Source: a virus. Taken from it: a stretch of DNA of 26,965 nt. Numbering within the stretch: the first letter of the stretch is position 1; each line of letters starts with the position of its first letter. The position numbers and the translations under genes were made by a program. The notes under the pieces are model-generated. The model had not been told where the DNA came from, ran no database searches, and worked only from the letters and a program-made list of their open reading frames with translations. Below are positions 6,894 through 13,645 of this stretch, piece by piece. The stretch covers positions 1 through 26,965 of the IMG/VR virus record IMGVR_UViG_3300034418_007914; one strand, 5' to 3'.

Positions 6894-7186
6894 TGGCAGC
6901 CAAAGGACGTACTGCCAAGTTTTACGCTTCAAATCCTGAAGCGTATAAAAAGAAACTTGCTTATGATAAAAAACGGAATGCCAAACCTGAACAAAAGAAA
7001 TACAGGGCTGAATTAGCACGTGAACGTCGCGCCCGTGGTGTAATGGGTAAAGGCGGCAAAGATGTAAGTCATACTGCTGATGGTAAATTTAAACTAGAAG
7101 ATCCCAAAAAGAACCGTGCAAGGAATGGTCATGGGAAGAATGGTCGTCTTGCTCCTGGCAAGGGAACTAGAAAGTCCAAAAAGTAG
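6893..7186 (+). CDS. Basic protein, DUF5872-like
   Basis: This 97-residue, very basic protein starts MAAKGRTAKFYASNPEAYKK and contains KDVSHTADGKFKLEDPKKNR, followed by a Gly/Lys-rich end. The pattern (FYxSNPEAxKKKxAYDKK, then an RAEL stretch, then DVSHTxxGK and NRARN) is one I associate with the DUF5872 family found in cyanophages and in large eukaryotic viruses; its function is not known to me. It is the last of three TAATG-coupled basic proteins. A GGNANNCTAG motif overlaps the last base of its stop codon. Confidence 0.75.
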   Translation: MAAKGRTAKFYASNPEAYKKKLAYDKKRNAKPEQKKYRAELARERRARGVMGKGGKDVSHTADGKFKLEDPKKNRARNGHGKNGRLAPGKGTRKSKK

Positions 7187-7195
7187 GCAGACTAG
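7186..7195 (+). promoter_or_regulatory. GGNANNCTAG motif at stop codon (GGCAGACTAG), putative late promoter
   Basis: Perfect motif whose first G is the last base of the preceding TAG stop. It ends 17 bases before the collagen-like fibre gene, matching the usual 17-19 base spacing. A second CCTAG follows directly. Confidence 0.5.
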
Positions 7196-7212
7196 CCTAG
7201 TCATTTAGTACG

Positions 7213-7920
7213 ATGGCGGTCAGGATAACCTCTGCAGAATCTATCCGGCGAGCCATTCTTGCTGATGCGCTTCTTCGTGAAATCTTTGAAAAAGTAGAAG
7301 TTAATACTAGTGGTTTAGCGCCAATTGCGTTAGGGCCAAGTATTGGTATTCTTGGCATTCCTACGATTGATGGATTTGAAGCTGAATGGAAGCTAAATAT
7401 TATTGGACTAACGCAGTCCGAAAGCAATCAAGTTGCTGAGGCTTTAGATCGAATTTTTCCTGGCTCATCATTTGGGTTTACTGGTGAAAAAATATCTATC
7501 CGTATTTACTCATTGGTCACAAAGGAAGTACTTGAATCTGTTGAACAACAAAAGAAGATCAAACAAGATGAGGAGCGTGTAAAAAAATTAGAGACTGCTA
7601 TTGATTATGCATCGAAACTGCAATCCGGTGCCGACGGGCAAAGGGGAGAGAAAGGTGAGCGGGGTTTGCAAGGTTTACGTGGTGAACCTGGGGTTCCTGG
7701 GCGTGATGGACGCGATGGTAAGGATTTAGTAGCAACAGAGGTTGATCTTAATGATTTAAAAGATGTTTATGTACCTGATCCAAAAGTTGGACATGTTTTA
7801 ACTTGGGATGGTGCAAATTGGGTCGCTTTATTTGTTCCTCAAAGATATAAATACGCTGGAGGAGGTGGTGGTACAGCCGCTGCAGTTACTGACTTAGATT
7901 GTGGGGATTTTGACCTCTAA
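7213..7920 (+). CDS. Tail fibre with coiled coil and collagen-like repeat
   Basis: In this 235-residue protein, residues ~1-105 form an alpha/beta domain that may attach the fibre to the virion, and residues ~108-137 form a charged helix likely to be a trimeric coiled coil (VEQQKKIKQDEERVKKLE). About ten Gly-X-Y triplets follow (GADGQRGEKGERGLQGLRG and on), a collagen-like triple helix known in phage fibres. After it comes a DLNDLKDVYVPDPKVGHVL...WDGANW segment, a short motif frequent in cyanophage and other phage fibres, and then a Gly-rich end. The architecture strongly implies a trimeric fibre. It is the first gene of the second fibre block and is preceded by a GGNANNCTAG motif 17 bases upstream. 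Confidence 0.82.
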   Translation: MAVRITSAESIRRAILADALLREIFEKVEVNTSGLAPIALGPSIGILGIPTIDGFEAEWKLNIIGLTQSESNQVAEALDRIFPGSSFGFTGEKISIRIYSLVTKEVLESVEQQKKIKQDEERVKKLETAIDYASKLQSGADGQRGEKGERGLQGLRGEPGVPGRDGRDGKDLVATEVDLNDLKDVYVPDPKVGHVLTWDGANWVALFVPQRYKYAGGGGGTAAAVTDLDCGDFDL

Positions 7921-7930
7921 GGAATACTAG
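7921..7930 (+). promoter_or_regulatory. GGNANNCTAG motif (GGAATACTAG), putative late promoter
   Basis: Perfect copy abutting the preceding TAA stop and ending 18 bases before the next start. It shares CTAAGGAATACTAGT with the copy at 2441, so the two sites match beyond the 10-bp core. Confidence 0.5.
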
Positions 7931-7948
7931 TCTAGCCAATTTCGGTCG

Positions 7949-9274
7949 ATGCCTACCCCTGCTAATCGCGCAAAGATTCAGTTAGTACGGGGTTCGTATA
8001 GCAATATTGCTGCAAGCCTGTCAGACCTACTTGACGGTGAGCTTTGTTACGCTAAAGATGAAAATCGTTTATATATGGTTGAGGGTTCTACCCTCACACA
8101 AATTGAATCAGACCCGGAAAACATTGAATCTTTAATCGCTAGCATTATTGCTGGCGGCACAGGGATTGATGTTACTCATGATGATCCAAGTGATACTGTA
8201 ACAATTGATCTTGCTGATACTGCAGTAACAGCAGGCAGCTATGGGTCGGCCAGTTCAATTCCTACATTTACGGTTGATCAGCAGGGTCGAATTACAGCAG
8301 CTAGCGAGAATACTATCAATACAGATGTTGTATTGATTCAAGTTCATAATCAAACCGCTTCAGACATTGTTAAAGGTAAGCCAGTTTATGTGTCTGGTAC
8401 GCATACTTCAGGAAAACCCACCGTAGCGTTAGCCGATAATGACGGTTCTGGTACATATCCTGCTATTGGTCTTGTTTATGAAACAATTACCAGTGGCACA
8501 GATGGCTATGTAATCATTAGTGGTTTGTTGACTAATATAGCAACAAGCACTTTAGGTAACGCAGGTGATCCAGTCTATATTGATTCAACCCCAGGCGATT
8601 TAACAACAACACGTCCAACAGCAAGCACCGAAAAAGTTCAAAAAGTTGGACTTATTACTCGTAGTCATGCATCAAATGGCACGATTCTGATTATTGGTGC
8701 TGGTCGTACTAACGATATTAACAATGAACTAGTTGCTCTAACGGGTGTTGCTTTAAATGATTCAGACTTAGGTACTTTTACTGGTTCTACAATTACAGAC
8801 AATGTTGATATTAAGTCAGCATTACAGGAGCTTGAAACTGCTGTAGAAACTGAGCAAGTTAGCACGACTGGTAACTTTACTGTTGGCGGTGAATTACGTG
8901 GTCCCGCGACTTTCTATATTGACCCGTCGGCATATGGGGATGACACAGGCACTGTTGTTATCCGTGGTGGATTAACTGTTAATGGTACAACTACAACGAT
9001 TGAATCAACAACTTTAACAGTTGACGACAAAAATATTGAATTAGGAACAGTTGCCAGTCCTACTGATATTACTGCCGACGGCGGTGGTATTACTTTAAAA
9101 GGTTCGACAGATAAAACAATTAATTGGATTGACTCAACTGATTCTTGGACATTTAGCGAACACATTGATCTTGCAGCAACTAAACAGTATTATTTAAATG
9201 GCACAATGGTGTTAGGATATGACGGATCCGACAGAGTGCTTGATAACGTAAATATTGATGGCGGTACCTATTAA
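7949..9274 (+). CDS. Tail fibre protein with Mtd-like N terminus
   Basis: This is a 441-residue fibre protein. Residues ~8-45 (KIQLVRGSYSNIAA, LLDGELCYAKDENRLYMVEG) follow the Mtd-N pattern of virion attachment. A VDQQGRITAASE motif common in fibres lies around residues 107-118. The middle (~125-255) has a beta-rich domain with repeated V..I..G..T units. Residues ~305-400 contain a module (TFYIDPSAYGDDTGTVVIRG, then a TVNGTTTTIESTTLTVDDKN stretch) that I know from structural proteins of T4-like cyanophages. The C terminus (YYLNGTMVLGYDGSDRVLDNV) looks like a tip domain. The mix indicates fibre-module exchange among cyanophages. A GGNANNCTAG motif precedes the gene at 18 bases. Confidence 0.8.
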   Translation: MPTPANRAKIQLVRGSYSNIAASLSDLLDGELCYAKDENRLYMVEGSTLTQIESDPENIESLIASIIAGGTGIDVTHDDPSDTVTIDLADTAVTAGSYGSASSIPTFTVDQQGRITAASENTINTDVVLIQVHNQTASDIVKGKPVYVSGTHTSGKPTVALADNDGSGTYPAIGLVYETITSGTDGYVIISGLLTNIATSTLGNAGDPVYIDSTPGDLTTTRPTASTEKVQKVGLITRSHASNGTILIIGAGRTNDINNELVALTGVALNDSDLGTFTGSTITDNVDIKSALQELETAVETEQVSTTGNFTVGGELRGPATFYIDPSAYGDDTGTVVIRGGLTVNGTTTTIESTTLTVDDKNIELGTVASPTDITADGGGITLKGSTDKTINWIDSTDSWTFSEHIDLAATKQYYLNGTMVLGYDGSDRVLDNVNIDGGTY

Positions 9275-9276
9275 TA

Positions 9277-9286
9277 GGTAATCTAG
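9277..9286 (+). promoter_or_regulatory. GGNANNCTAG motif (GGTAATCTAG), putative late promoter
   Basis: Perfect motif two bases after a stop codon, 52 bases before the next gene. Its 3' half is part of the palindrome ATCTAGAT. The longer distance to the gene is filled by two further perfect palindromes. Confidence 0.5.
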
Positions 9287-9290
9287 ATCG

Positions 9291-9323
9291 CCGTCATATG
9301 ACGGTGTACCGGCCTATATAGGC
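9291..9323. promoter_or_regulatory. Two perfect palindromes in a fibre-gene leader
   Basis: CCGTCATATGACGG (9291-9304) is a 14-bp perfect palindrome and GCCTATATAGGC (9312-9323) is a 12-bp perfect palindrome, seven bases apart. They lie between the motif at 9277 and the Shine-Dalgarno-like AAGGGAG before the ATG at 9339. They could be protein-binding sites in DNA or small hairpins in the mRNA; neither has a T-run, so termination is unlikely. Confidence 0.5.
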
Positions 9324-9338
9324 GCAAAAGGGAGCCAA

Positions 9339-9986
9339 ATGGCTAATACCATCAAGCTGCGTAGATCAGCCACACAGGGCGCTGTACCCACTACATCACA
9401 GCTAGCTTTAGGTGAGCTGGCGATGAACACTTACGATGGTAAGTTGTTTGTCAAAACTGATCAATCCGGTACTGAAGCAATCGTTGAGATTGGAGCTTCT
9501 GGAGGTGGAACTGGAACTGCTAAGAAATTCGACGATATCAGTTCCTCTTTCAATGGAACTCTGACGACATTTAACATAACGGTTAATTCTACTGCGCATT
9601 ATCCTGTTGATATTAACGCTACAATTATTTCAATTGGTGGCGTAACCCAAGAGCCAACCACTTCATATACAATTAGTGGTAGTACGATTACTTTTACATC
9701 GCCACCCGCAAGTGGTTTAGACTTTTACGGTGTTGACTTAGGTGTACCAGTTGCAATTGGTACGCCAGATGATGGTACTGTTACACCTGTAAAACTAAGC
9801 ACTGGTGGACCAAGTTGGAATACTTATGGTGTGCTGGAAAGCAGTGTATTTCAAAACGATCAAAACCTTACAGCCGATTTAACAGTTGCTGCCAATAAAA
9901 ATGCAGCAGTATTTGGCCCTGTCTACACAATTGCAGGGGGAGTAACTTTAACTGTTTCTTCGGGATCTGTATTTTCTGTTGCATAA
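9339..9986 (+). CDS. Short tail fibre protein with Mtd-like N terminus
   Basis: This is a 215-residue protein. The first ~45 residues (TIKLRRSATQGAVPTTSQLA, then LGELAMNTYDGKLFVK) are a clear Mtd-N-like attachment domain: basic strand, P.....L..GELA.N..DGKLF. Residues ~60-130 form a beta domain, and the C terminus (TADLTVAANKNAAVFGPVYT, then TLTVSSGSVFSV) is a repeated pattern often found at the end of phage fibre and appendage proteins. AAGGGAG eight bases before the ATG is a clear ribosome binding site, stronger than for other fibre genes. It is the third protein in the window with this N-terminal domain, so several fibres may compete for or share the same virion socket. Confidence 0.8.
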   Translation: MANTIKLRRSATQGAVPTTSQLALGELAMNTYDGKLFVKTDQSGTEAIVEIGASGGGTGTAKKFDDISSSFNGTLTTFNITVNSTAHYPVDINATIISIGGVTQEPTTSYTISGSTITFTSPPASGLDFYGVDLGVPVAIGTPDDGTVTPVKLSTGGPSWNTYGVLESSVFQNDQNLTADLTVAANKNAAVFGPVYTIAGGVTLTVSSGSVFSVA

Positions 9987-10026
9987 TACTGCCACTATTC
10001 TTCCTCTTTCTTCTCCTTGATTCAAA

Positions 10027-10644
10027 ATGGCTGGAACAATTATTGCTGATACAATTCAGCATTCAGACTCTACATCTAAAGCAACTAACCAGTTGTTGGC
10101 CTCAGGCGACATTGGCACTACGGTTCAGGGTTATGACGCCGATACCGCCAAGTATGACGATACAACTGCGAACTTTACAGGAACTCTGCAACAGGGTGGA
10201 TCGGATGTCGTTGTAGACACTGACATTGGAGTTACGGTCCAAGGTTATGACGCAGATACGGCAAAGCTGGACGTAGCCCAGACCTTTACGGCAGAGCAGA
10301 CATTCAACGCTGGCGTTAGCTTAGACGGTCCCTTTGAGCAGGCATCAGAAGCTGTTGCAGCTCTGAATATCGACTGCAGCGCAGGCAACTATTTTACTAA
10401 AGCAATCTCAAGTAATTCAAGCTTCACCTTTAGCAATATCCCGACCAGTGGCACTGCGTATTCATTTACGCTTGAAGTTGATGTGACTGGAACAAGCACT
10501 GCCATTACATGGCCTACGTCTGTCGAATGGCCTGAGGGTACGGCGCCAAGTTTGACAGATACAAAAACGCACTTGTTTATGTTTGTTACGAATGACGGCG
10601 GCACGAAATGGCGTGGCGCTGCACTTGTTGATTACACTACCTGA
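10027..10644 (+). CDS. Tail fibre protein with VQGYDADTAK repeats
   Basis: This is a 205-residue fibre. The N terminus (MAGTIIADTIQHSDSTSKAT) is a short adapter seen in many marine phage fibres. Two copies of DIG.TVQGYDADTAK lie at residues ~28-42 and ~66-80, separated by ~38 residues, followed by AQTFTAEQTFNAGVSLDG, a stalk motif. The C-terminal domain (~105-205) resembles the beta domain of phage tail proteins that starts IDCSAGNYFTK and contains TSVEWPEGTAPSLT and WRGAALVDYT. The order adapter, stalk repeats, knob is typical of short fibres. No motif or Shine-Dalgarno site is evident in the 40-base gap before it, which is pyrimidine-rich (CTTCCTCTTTCTTCTCC). Confidence 0.8.
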   Translation: MAGTIIADTIQHSDSTSKATNQLLASGDIGTTVQGYDADTAKYDDTTANFTGTLQQGGSDVVVDTDIGVTVQGYDADTAKLDVAQTFTAEQTFNAGVSLDGPFEQASEAVAALNIDCSAGNYFTKAISSNSSFTFSNIPTSGTAYSFTLEVDVTGTSTAITWPTSVEWPEGTAPSLTDTKTHLFMFVTNDGGTKWRGAALVDYTT

Positions 10645-10655
10645 GGCAACTGATC

Positions 10656-11318
10656 ATGGATCCTATTGCACGCGCAATGTTCATGGGCCCTGCAAGGCTT
10701 CCTGAAGTTGAGTTGCCTGAAGTTGCAATTGGTGCTGCATTTGAGGGGGGTTACTACGCAGGACTAATCAGCCATACGGCTAACGGCAGGCCGACTCATG
10801 CCTTGATTGTTGCACCTGCTGCTACGGGTGCCACTGGAACGGGCTACACATTGACTACCAATAAGCAATTGCAAAATCCGATGAGTGTAACAAATGCAAC
10901 AAGCAATTACGACGGCGCTGCCAATACCGCCTTGTGGACTAACTCACAAGCTGCTGATTTTTGTACAGGTCTTACGATTGGCGGTTACAGCGACTGGTAT
11001 TTGCCCGCACGTTATGAATTAGAGATTGCTTATTACAATTTGAAACCATCGACAACTAGTAATAATACCTATCCGGGTGTAAATCCTTATGCAGTTCCTC
11101 CGCGTACTGCTAGCTTTACTTCTAGTGATCCGGCGCAAACTTCTGTTACAGCATTTCAAACAGGCAATTCTGAAGCGTTTGTTACCTCCACTCACTTGCA
11201 GTCCACGGAGACTAGCCAATATTATGGATATTCAACTAACTTCTCCGATGGCGCCCTAAGCGGCTTCTTTAAGCCCAACTCAGGCCCTGTTCGTGCTTTC
11301 CGCAAGATAGCTCTTTAA
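10656..11318 (+). CDS. DUF1566-like tail adhesin
   Basis: This is a 220-residue protein. From about residue 25 it shows the DUF1566/Lcl C-terminal pattern: beginning GGYYAGLISH, then WTNSQAADFC, then the hallmark GGYSDWYLPARYELE, and near the end PVRAFRKIAL. This family has a C-type-lectin/formylglycine-generating-enzyme-like fold and is used in phages and bacteria for surface binding. The protein is therefore likely a receptor-binding tip made with the preceding fibre, which it follows after only 11 bases. The first 25 residues (ending ARLPEVELPEVAIG) are Pro/Glu-rich and could bind the fibre. It has no signal peptide. Confidence 0.8.
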   Translation: MDPIARAMFMGPARLPEVELPEVAIGAAFEGGYYAGLISHTANGRPTHALIVAPAATGATGTGYTLTTNKQLQNPMSVTNATSNYDGAANTALWTNSQAADFCTGLTIGGYSDWYLPARYELEIAYYNLKPSTTSNNTYPGVNPYAVPPRTASFTSSDPAQTSVTAFQTGNSEAFVTSTHLQSTETSQYYGYSTNFSDGALSGFFKPNSGPVRAFRKIAL

Positions 11319-11345
11319 TTTGCGGAACCTTTGCCCCATCTGATT

Positions 11346-11804
11346 ATGTACGTCCTTGCTTCCAACCAGACCGTCGAGACTTTTCCCTACTCAATCGGCG
11401 ATCTGCGACGCGACAACCGCAACACCAGCTTCCCTCGTAACCCATCGGAGGAAATGCTTGCAGCCTGGAACGTCTTTCCAGTTAAAGATCGCGAAGCCCC
11501 TGCATTTGATCCAGCTACAGAGAACTGCAATCAAGTCAACCCAACACTGGAAAACGGTGAATGGGTAACAACTTGGCAAGTCACCTCAGCCAGTGCGGAG
11601 GAGATTGCTGAACGCCTTGAGCAGAAATCTGCAGAGGTTCGTCAACAGCGCAATCAACTCCTTGCGAATTGTGACTGGACCCAACTTGCTGATGCACCAG
11701 TTGACCACGGCGAATGGGCTACCTATCGTCAAGCTCTACGTAACATCAGTGATCAACCTGGCTTCCCATATGATGTGACCTGGCCGGAGCTACCGTCGGC
11801 ATAA
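11346..11804 (+). CDS. Tail fibre assembly chaperone-like protein
   Basis: This 152-residue protein is read from ATG 11346; an in-frame TTG at 11331 is also possible. The N-terminal half (YVLASNQTVETFPYSIGDLR, RNTSFPRNPSEEMLAAWNV) resembles tail proteins that handle fibres. The C-terminal ~55 residues match the phage tail-assembly chaperone domain (PF16778 type): RNQLLANCDWTQLADAPVD, then WATYRQALRNISDQPGFPYD. Such proteins are usually encoded just after fibre or adhesin genes and help fold or assemble them. A second, diverged relative is at 12007. A near-match of the recurring motif follows the stop. Confidence 0.8.
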   Translation: MYVLASNQTVETFPYSIGDLRRDNRNTSFPRNPSEEMLAAWNVFPVKDREAPAFDPATENCNQVNPTLENGEWVTTWQVTSASAEEIAERLEQKSAEVRQQRNQLLANCDWTQLADAPVDHGEWATYRQALRNISDQPGFPYDVTWPELPSA

Positions 11805-11814
11805 GGAAAACCAG
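11805..11814 (+). promoter_or_regulatory. Variant of the intergenic motif (GGAAAACCAG)
   Basis: One mismatch (C for T in CTAG) from GGNANNCTAG, directly abutting the preceding TAA stop and 25 bases before a small ORF. Same position relative to the stop as the perfect copies; support is weaker. Confidence 0.25.
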
Positions 11815-11839
11815 TAGGTGAATTTAAATTGCCAGTCGG

Positions 11840-11944
11840 ATGATCGAACTAGTTGCTGCCGTTACTGGAGCGATGATCGGTCTGGCAACGCACGCCAACG
11901 AAACAAGCAGGTGTATCTTGGGGTCAAGAGTGACCAAAGAATAA
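11840..11944 (+). CDS. 34-residue hydrophobic peptide, possible truncated relative of the 12557 gene
   Basis: A short ORF that starts MIELVAAVTGAMIGLATHAN and stops at 11944. Its first 18 residues resemble in pattern the N terminus of the 80-residue membrane protein at 12557 (MEVIAALVGAFISIGGIAAG): an acidic residue near the start followed by a hydrophobic helix with Gly. After the helix the sequence is short and basic. It may be a small membrane peptide or the remnant of a duplicated gene that lost its coiled-coil part. The rest of the gap to 12006 has an AT-rich stretch (11945-12006) without a clear gene. Confidence 0.35.
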   Translation: MIELVAAVTGAMIGLATHANETSRCILGSRVTKE

Positions 11945-12006
11945 ACCACACTTACTTAATTAGGCATAATAAATCGATGCCTTATTTTGCAGTCAGGAAT
12001 TAAATT

Positions 12007-12516
12007 ATGTATCTTCTTGATGGTAAGCGCATTACTCCTTTCAAGGCGTTCGTCCATAATGATATTCAATATCCTGCTGGATGGTGGCGATTAACTACTG
12101 CTAGCGAGAAGGCTGAAATTGGCATCACGGAAGTTCCTGATCCTCCTCGACACGATCAAAAATTTTATTGGGGTTATGATGCCGACGGCGCATTGATTCC
12201 TAAAGATCATTCTCAATTAATCGAACAATACACGGCACAAACCAAACAGACAGCAGCCTCGCTGTTATCTAAGTACGATTGGTATGTAATTAGGGCAAGT
12301 GAAACTGGAACAGTCGCTCCACAAGAAGTGATTGATTACCGTGCATCAGTTCGTACTGTTTCCGATAGTCGAGAAGCAGCTATCGCCGATACAGTTGATA
12401 CCGATGCTTTAGCGGAACTCATTGAAGGTAATTTTGGTGGTGAGCAAGAATGGCCTCGTGAACCGTTTGAACCAGAGCCTGAAGCAGTAGAAGAACCTAC
12501 TACTGAGACCCCTTGA
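12007..12516 (+). CDS. Tail assembly chaperone-like protein, second copy
   Basis: This 169-residue protein begins MYLLDGKRITPFKAFVHNDI and contains YPAGWWRLTTASEKAEIGI, then FYWGYDADGALIPKD, a compact N-terminal domain often paired with tail assembly domains. Residues ~85-125 (AASLLSKYDWYVIRASETG, then VIDYRASVRTVSDSREAAI) follow the same helix pattern as the chaperone domain of the 11346 protein, with Tyr-Asp-Trp in place of Cys-Asp-Trp. The C-terminal ~25 residues are acidic and Pro-rich. Having two diverged members next to the adhesin suggests that each serves a different fibre (inference). No Shine-Dalgarno site is visible before the ATG. Confidence 0.7.
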   Translation: MYLLDGKRITPFKAFVHNDIQYPAGWWRLTTASEKAEIGITEVPDPPRHDQKFYWGYDADGALIPKDHSQLIEQYTAQTKQTAASLLSKYDWYVIRASETGTVAPQEVIDYRASVRTVSDSREAAIADTVDTDALAELIEGNFGGEQEWPREPFEPEPEAVEEPTTETP

Positions 12517-12520
12517 CATT

Positions 12521-12530
12521 GGGAGACTAA
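12521..12530 (+). promoter_or_regulatory. Variant of the intergenic motif (GGGAGACTAA)
   Basis: One mismatch (final A for G) from GGNANNCTAG, four bases after a stop and 26 bases before the 80-residue membrane protein gene. A TTGACA sequence at 12513-12518 is too close to serve as its -35 element. Confidence 0.3.
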
Positions 12531-12556
12531 AAAGTTAAGGCTCCGTTCTTTTAGCA

Positions 12557-12799
12557 ATGGAAGTTATCGCTGCATTAGTGGGAGCCTTTATTAGTATTGG
12601 TGGAATAGCTGCCGGATCAGTATTAAAGCGATCCAATGACAGTCGAGAGGTTATTGTAAAGCTTTCAATGGGTGTAGAGCAGATTGGGCACGAATTACAG
12701 GCAATGAGGGAAGATATGAAAGAAGACCGGCATGAAATTTTTAGTCGGTTGGGTAATATCGAGCAACGTATCAGTTCTTTAGAAGCCATACAAAAATAA
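12557..12799 (+). CDS. Small membrane protein with coiled coil, lysis cassette
   Basis: This is an 80-residue protein. Residues 2-22 form a hydrophobic helix (EVIAALVGAFISIGGIAAG); the remainder is a charged amphipathic helix (VIVKLSMGVEQIGHELQAMR, EDRHEIFSRLGNIEQRISSL), probably a coiled coil. One N-terminal anchor plus a coiled coil is seen in phage proteins related to holins, antiholins or spanins. Its position just before the holin candidate and the wall hydrolases supports a role in lysis or its timing, but no specific family is recognised. Confidence 0.6.
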   Translation: MEVIAALVGAFISIGGIAAGSVLKRSNDSREVIVKLSMGVEQIGHELQAMREDMKEDRHEIFSRLGNIEQRISSLEAIQK

Positions 12800-12809
12800 T
12801 TTTGAACTT

Positions 12810-12819
12810 GGCACACTAG
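12810..12819 (+). promoter_or_regulatory. GGNANNCTAG motif (GGCACACTAG), putative late promoter
   Basis: Perfect motif 10 bases after a stop and 19 bases before the holin candidate. If it is a promoter, the holin, zinc-ribbon and hydrolase genes would form a late lysis transcript. Confidence 0.5.
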
Positions 12820-12838
12820 ACCGAATCCTTGGTGAGCT

Positions 12839-13024
12839 ATGGAAGTTCTATTTGTTCTGTGGTCTCAAGCACCACAAATCGTAAGCGCATTATTTGCTGT
12901 TCATGCTGCTGCACTAGCCATTGTTAATTTAACTCCTACGCCTAAGGATGACGAGGTAGTTGCTAAGTTTTATAAGGTGATTGAATTTGCCGCTGGTATT
13001 TTGACCAAAACAGCTAAGCGCTAA
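12839..13024 (+). CDS. Putative holin
   Basis: A 61-residue protein with a hydrophobic first half (LFVLWSQAPQIVSALFAVHA, then ALAIVNLTPTPKDD) and a basic end (ILTKTAKR). The segment LTPTPKDDE followed by a KFYKVIEFAAGIL helix is a pattern I associate with small phage holin-like proteins: a helix, a TPTPKDD turn, a second amphipathic helix and a Lys-rich C terminus. Such proteins sit in the inner membrane and allow the hydrolase to reach the wall. Its place directly before wall hydrolases fits. Its stop overlaps the next start as TAATG. Confidence 0.6.
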   Translation: MEVLFVLWSQAPQIVSALFAVHAAALAIVNLTPTPKDDEVVAKFYKVIEFAAGILTKTAKR

Positions 13025-13182
13025 TGTTATTTGTCGACAACGAAGTCAAAGCTGAACGTTTAAAGAAGTGTGAGTCCTGCGACCTTTACCAGAAACGGTT
13101 AAGGCGTTGTAAGAAATGTGGTTGCATTATGACAGCCAAAACGGGCTTTTACCACGCTAAGTGTCCTTTAGGTAAATGGTAA
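13024..13182 (+). CDS. Zinc-ribbon miniprotein (DUF6171-like)
   Basis: This 52-residue protein is coupled to the holin candidate by a TAATG overlap. Five Cys are arranged CESC, CKKCGC and a final C in AKCPLGKW, giving two probable zinc ligand pairs. The pattern CxxCxxY, then RRCKKCGCxM, then K.....A.CPLGKW is one I associate with the DUF6171 family of small phage proteins; the function is not known to me. It is often found near tail or lysis genes. The start of the hydrolase follows after one base. Confidence 0.75.
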   Translation: MLFVDNEVKAERLKKCESCDLYQKRLRRCKKCGCIMTAKTGFYHAKCPLGKW

Positions 13183-13183
13183 A

Positions 13184-13645
13184 ATGATTACCACCTGTTG
13201 GTCTAGCATTGTATTATTTGCTACATTATCTGGAGCTACTTATCCAAACCTTGTAGCAGCTCAATGGGCCCTGGAAAGTGGTTGGGGTCAACATACCAGT
13301 GGTAGAAACAATTATTTTGGAATGAAAGGCGCAGGTTCAAGTATTACAACTCAAGAATATATAAATGGTAGGTATGTATCAGTATATAGTAGTTTCAAAA
13401 ACTATGATTCTGCTGAAGATTCCGTCAAAGACTTAGTAAACAAATGGCATAAAAATTATAAAGGGTATAGAGGAGTTAATAATGCAAGGTCAAGGGAAGA
13501 GGCTGCGAGGATGCTGGCGGCACAAGGTTATGCTACAAGTCCAACTTATGCAAGATCTTTAATTGGATTGATGAATAGGAATTCTGTGCCAGTGCCATCT
13601 AATTTAAACGATGACAAGACCCGTCAATCTTATCGATGCGGCTAA
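13184..13645 (+). CDS. Endolysin part 1: glucosaminidase-type domain
   Basis: This 153-residue protein has a glucosaminidase-type (PF01832) domain, which cuts the glycan strand of peptidoglycan. Residues 20-50 hold the core motif YPNLVAAQWALESGWG followed by NNYFGMKG; Glu31 in ALESGWG is the expected catalytic acid. Residues ~65-110 (VYSSFKNYDSAEDSVKDLV) match the rest of the fold, and it ends soon after the domain. The first ~16 residues are hydrophobic but align with the first helix of the domain, so I do not call a signal peptide. It overlaps the next hydrolase ORF by 35 bases in another frame. The two may be halves of a formerly single two-domain endolysin or two coupled proteins. Confidence 0.8.
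   Translation: MITTCWSSIVLFATLSGATYPNLVAAQWALESGWGQHTSGRNNYFGMKGAGSSITTQEYINGRYVSVYSSFKNYDSAEDSVKDLVNKWHKNYKGYRGVNNARSREEAARMLAAQGYATSPTYARSLIGLMNRNSVPVPSNLNDDKTRQSYRCG

Noticed and set aside
10656-11318. Diversity-generating retroelement target (Mtd-like N termini and a lectin-like adhesin)
   Set aside because: No reverse transcriptase or template repeat is visible, and the adhesin end lacks the AAC/AAT-rich variable codons typical of such targets. The rest of the genome is not seen.
13603-13609. TTTAAAC, a classic -1 slippery heptamer, in phase at the end of the glucosaminidase ORF
   Set aside because: A -1 shift here reads CGA and then TGA, stopping at once; the peptidase ORF is in the +1 frame, so this site cannot join the two.
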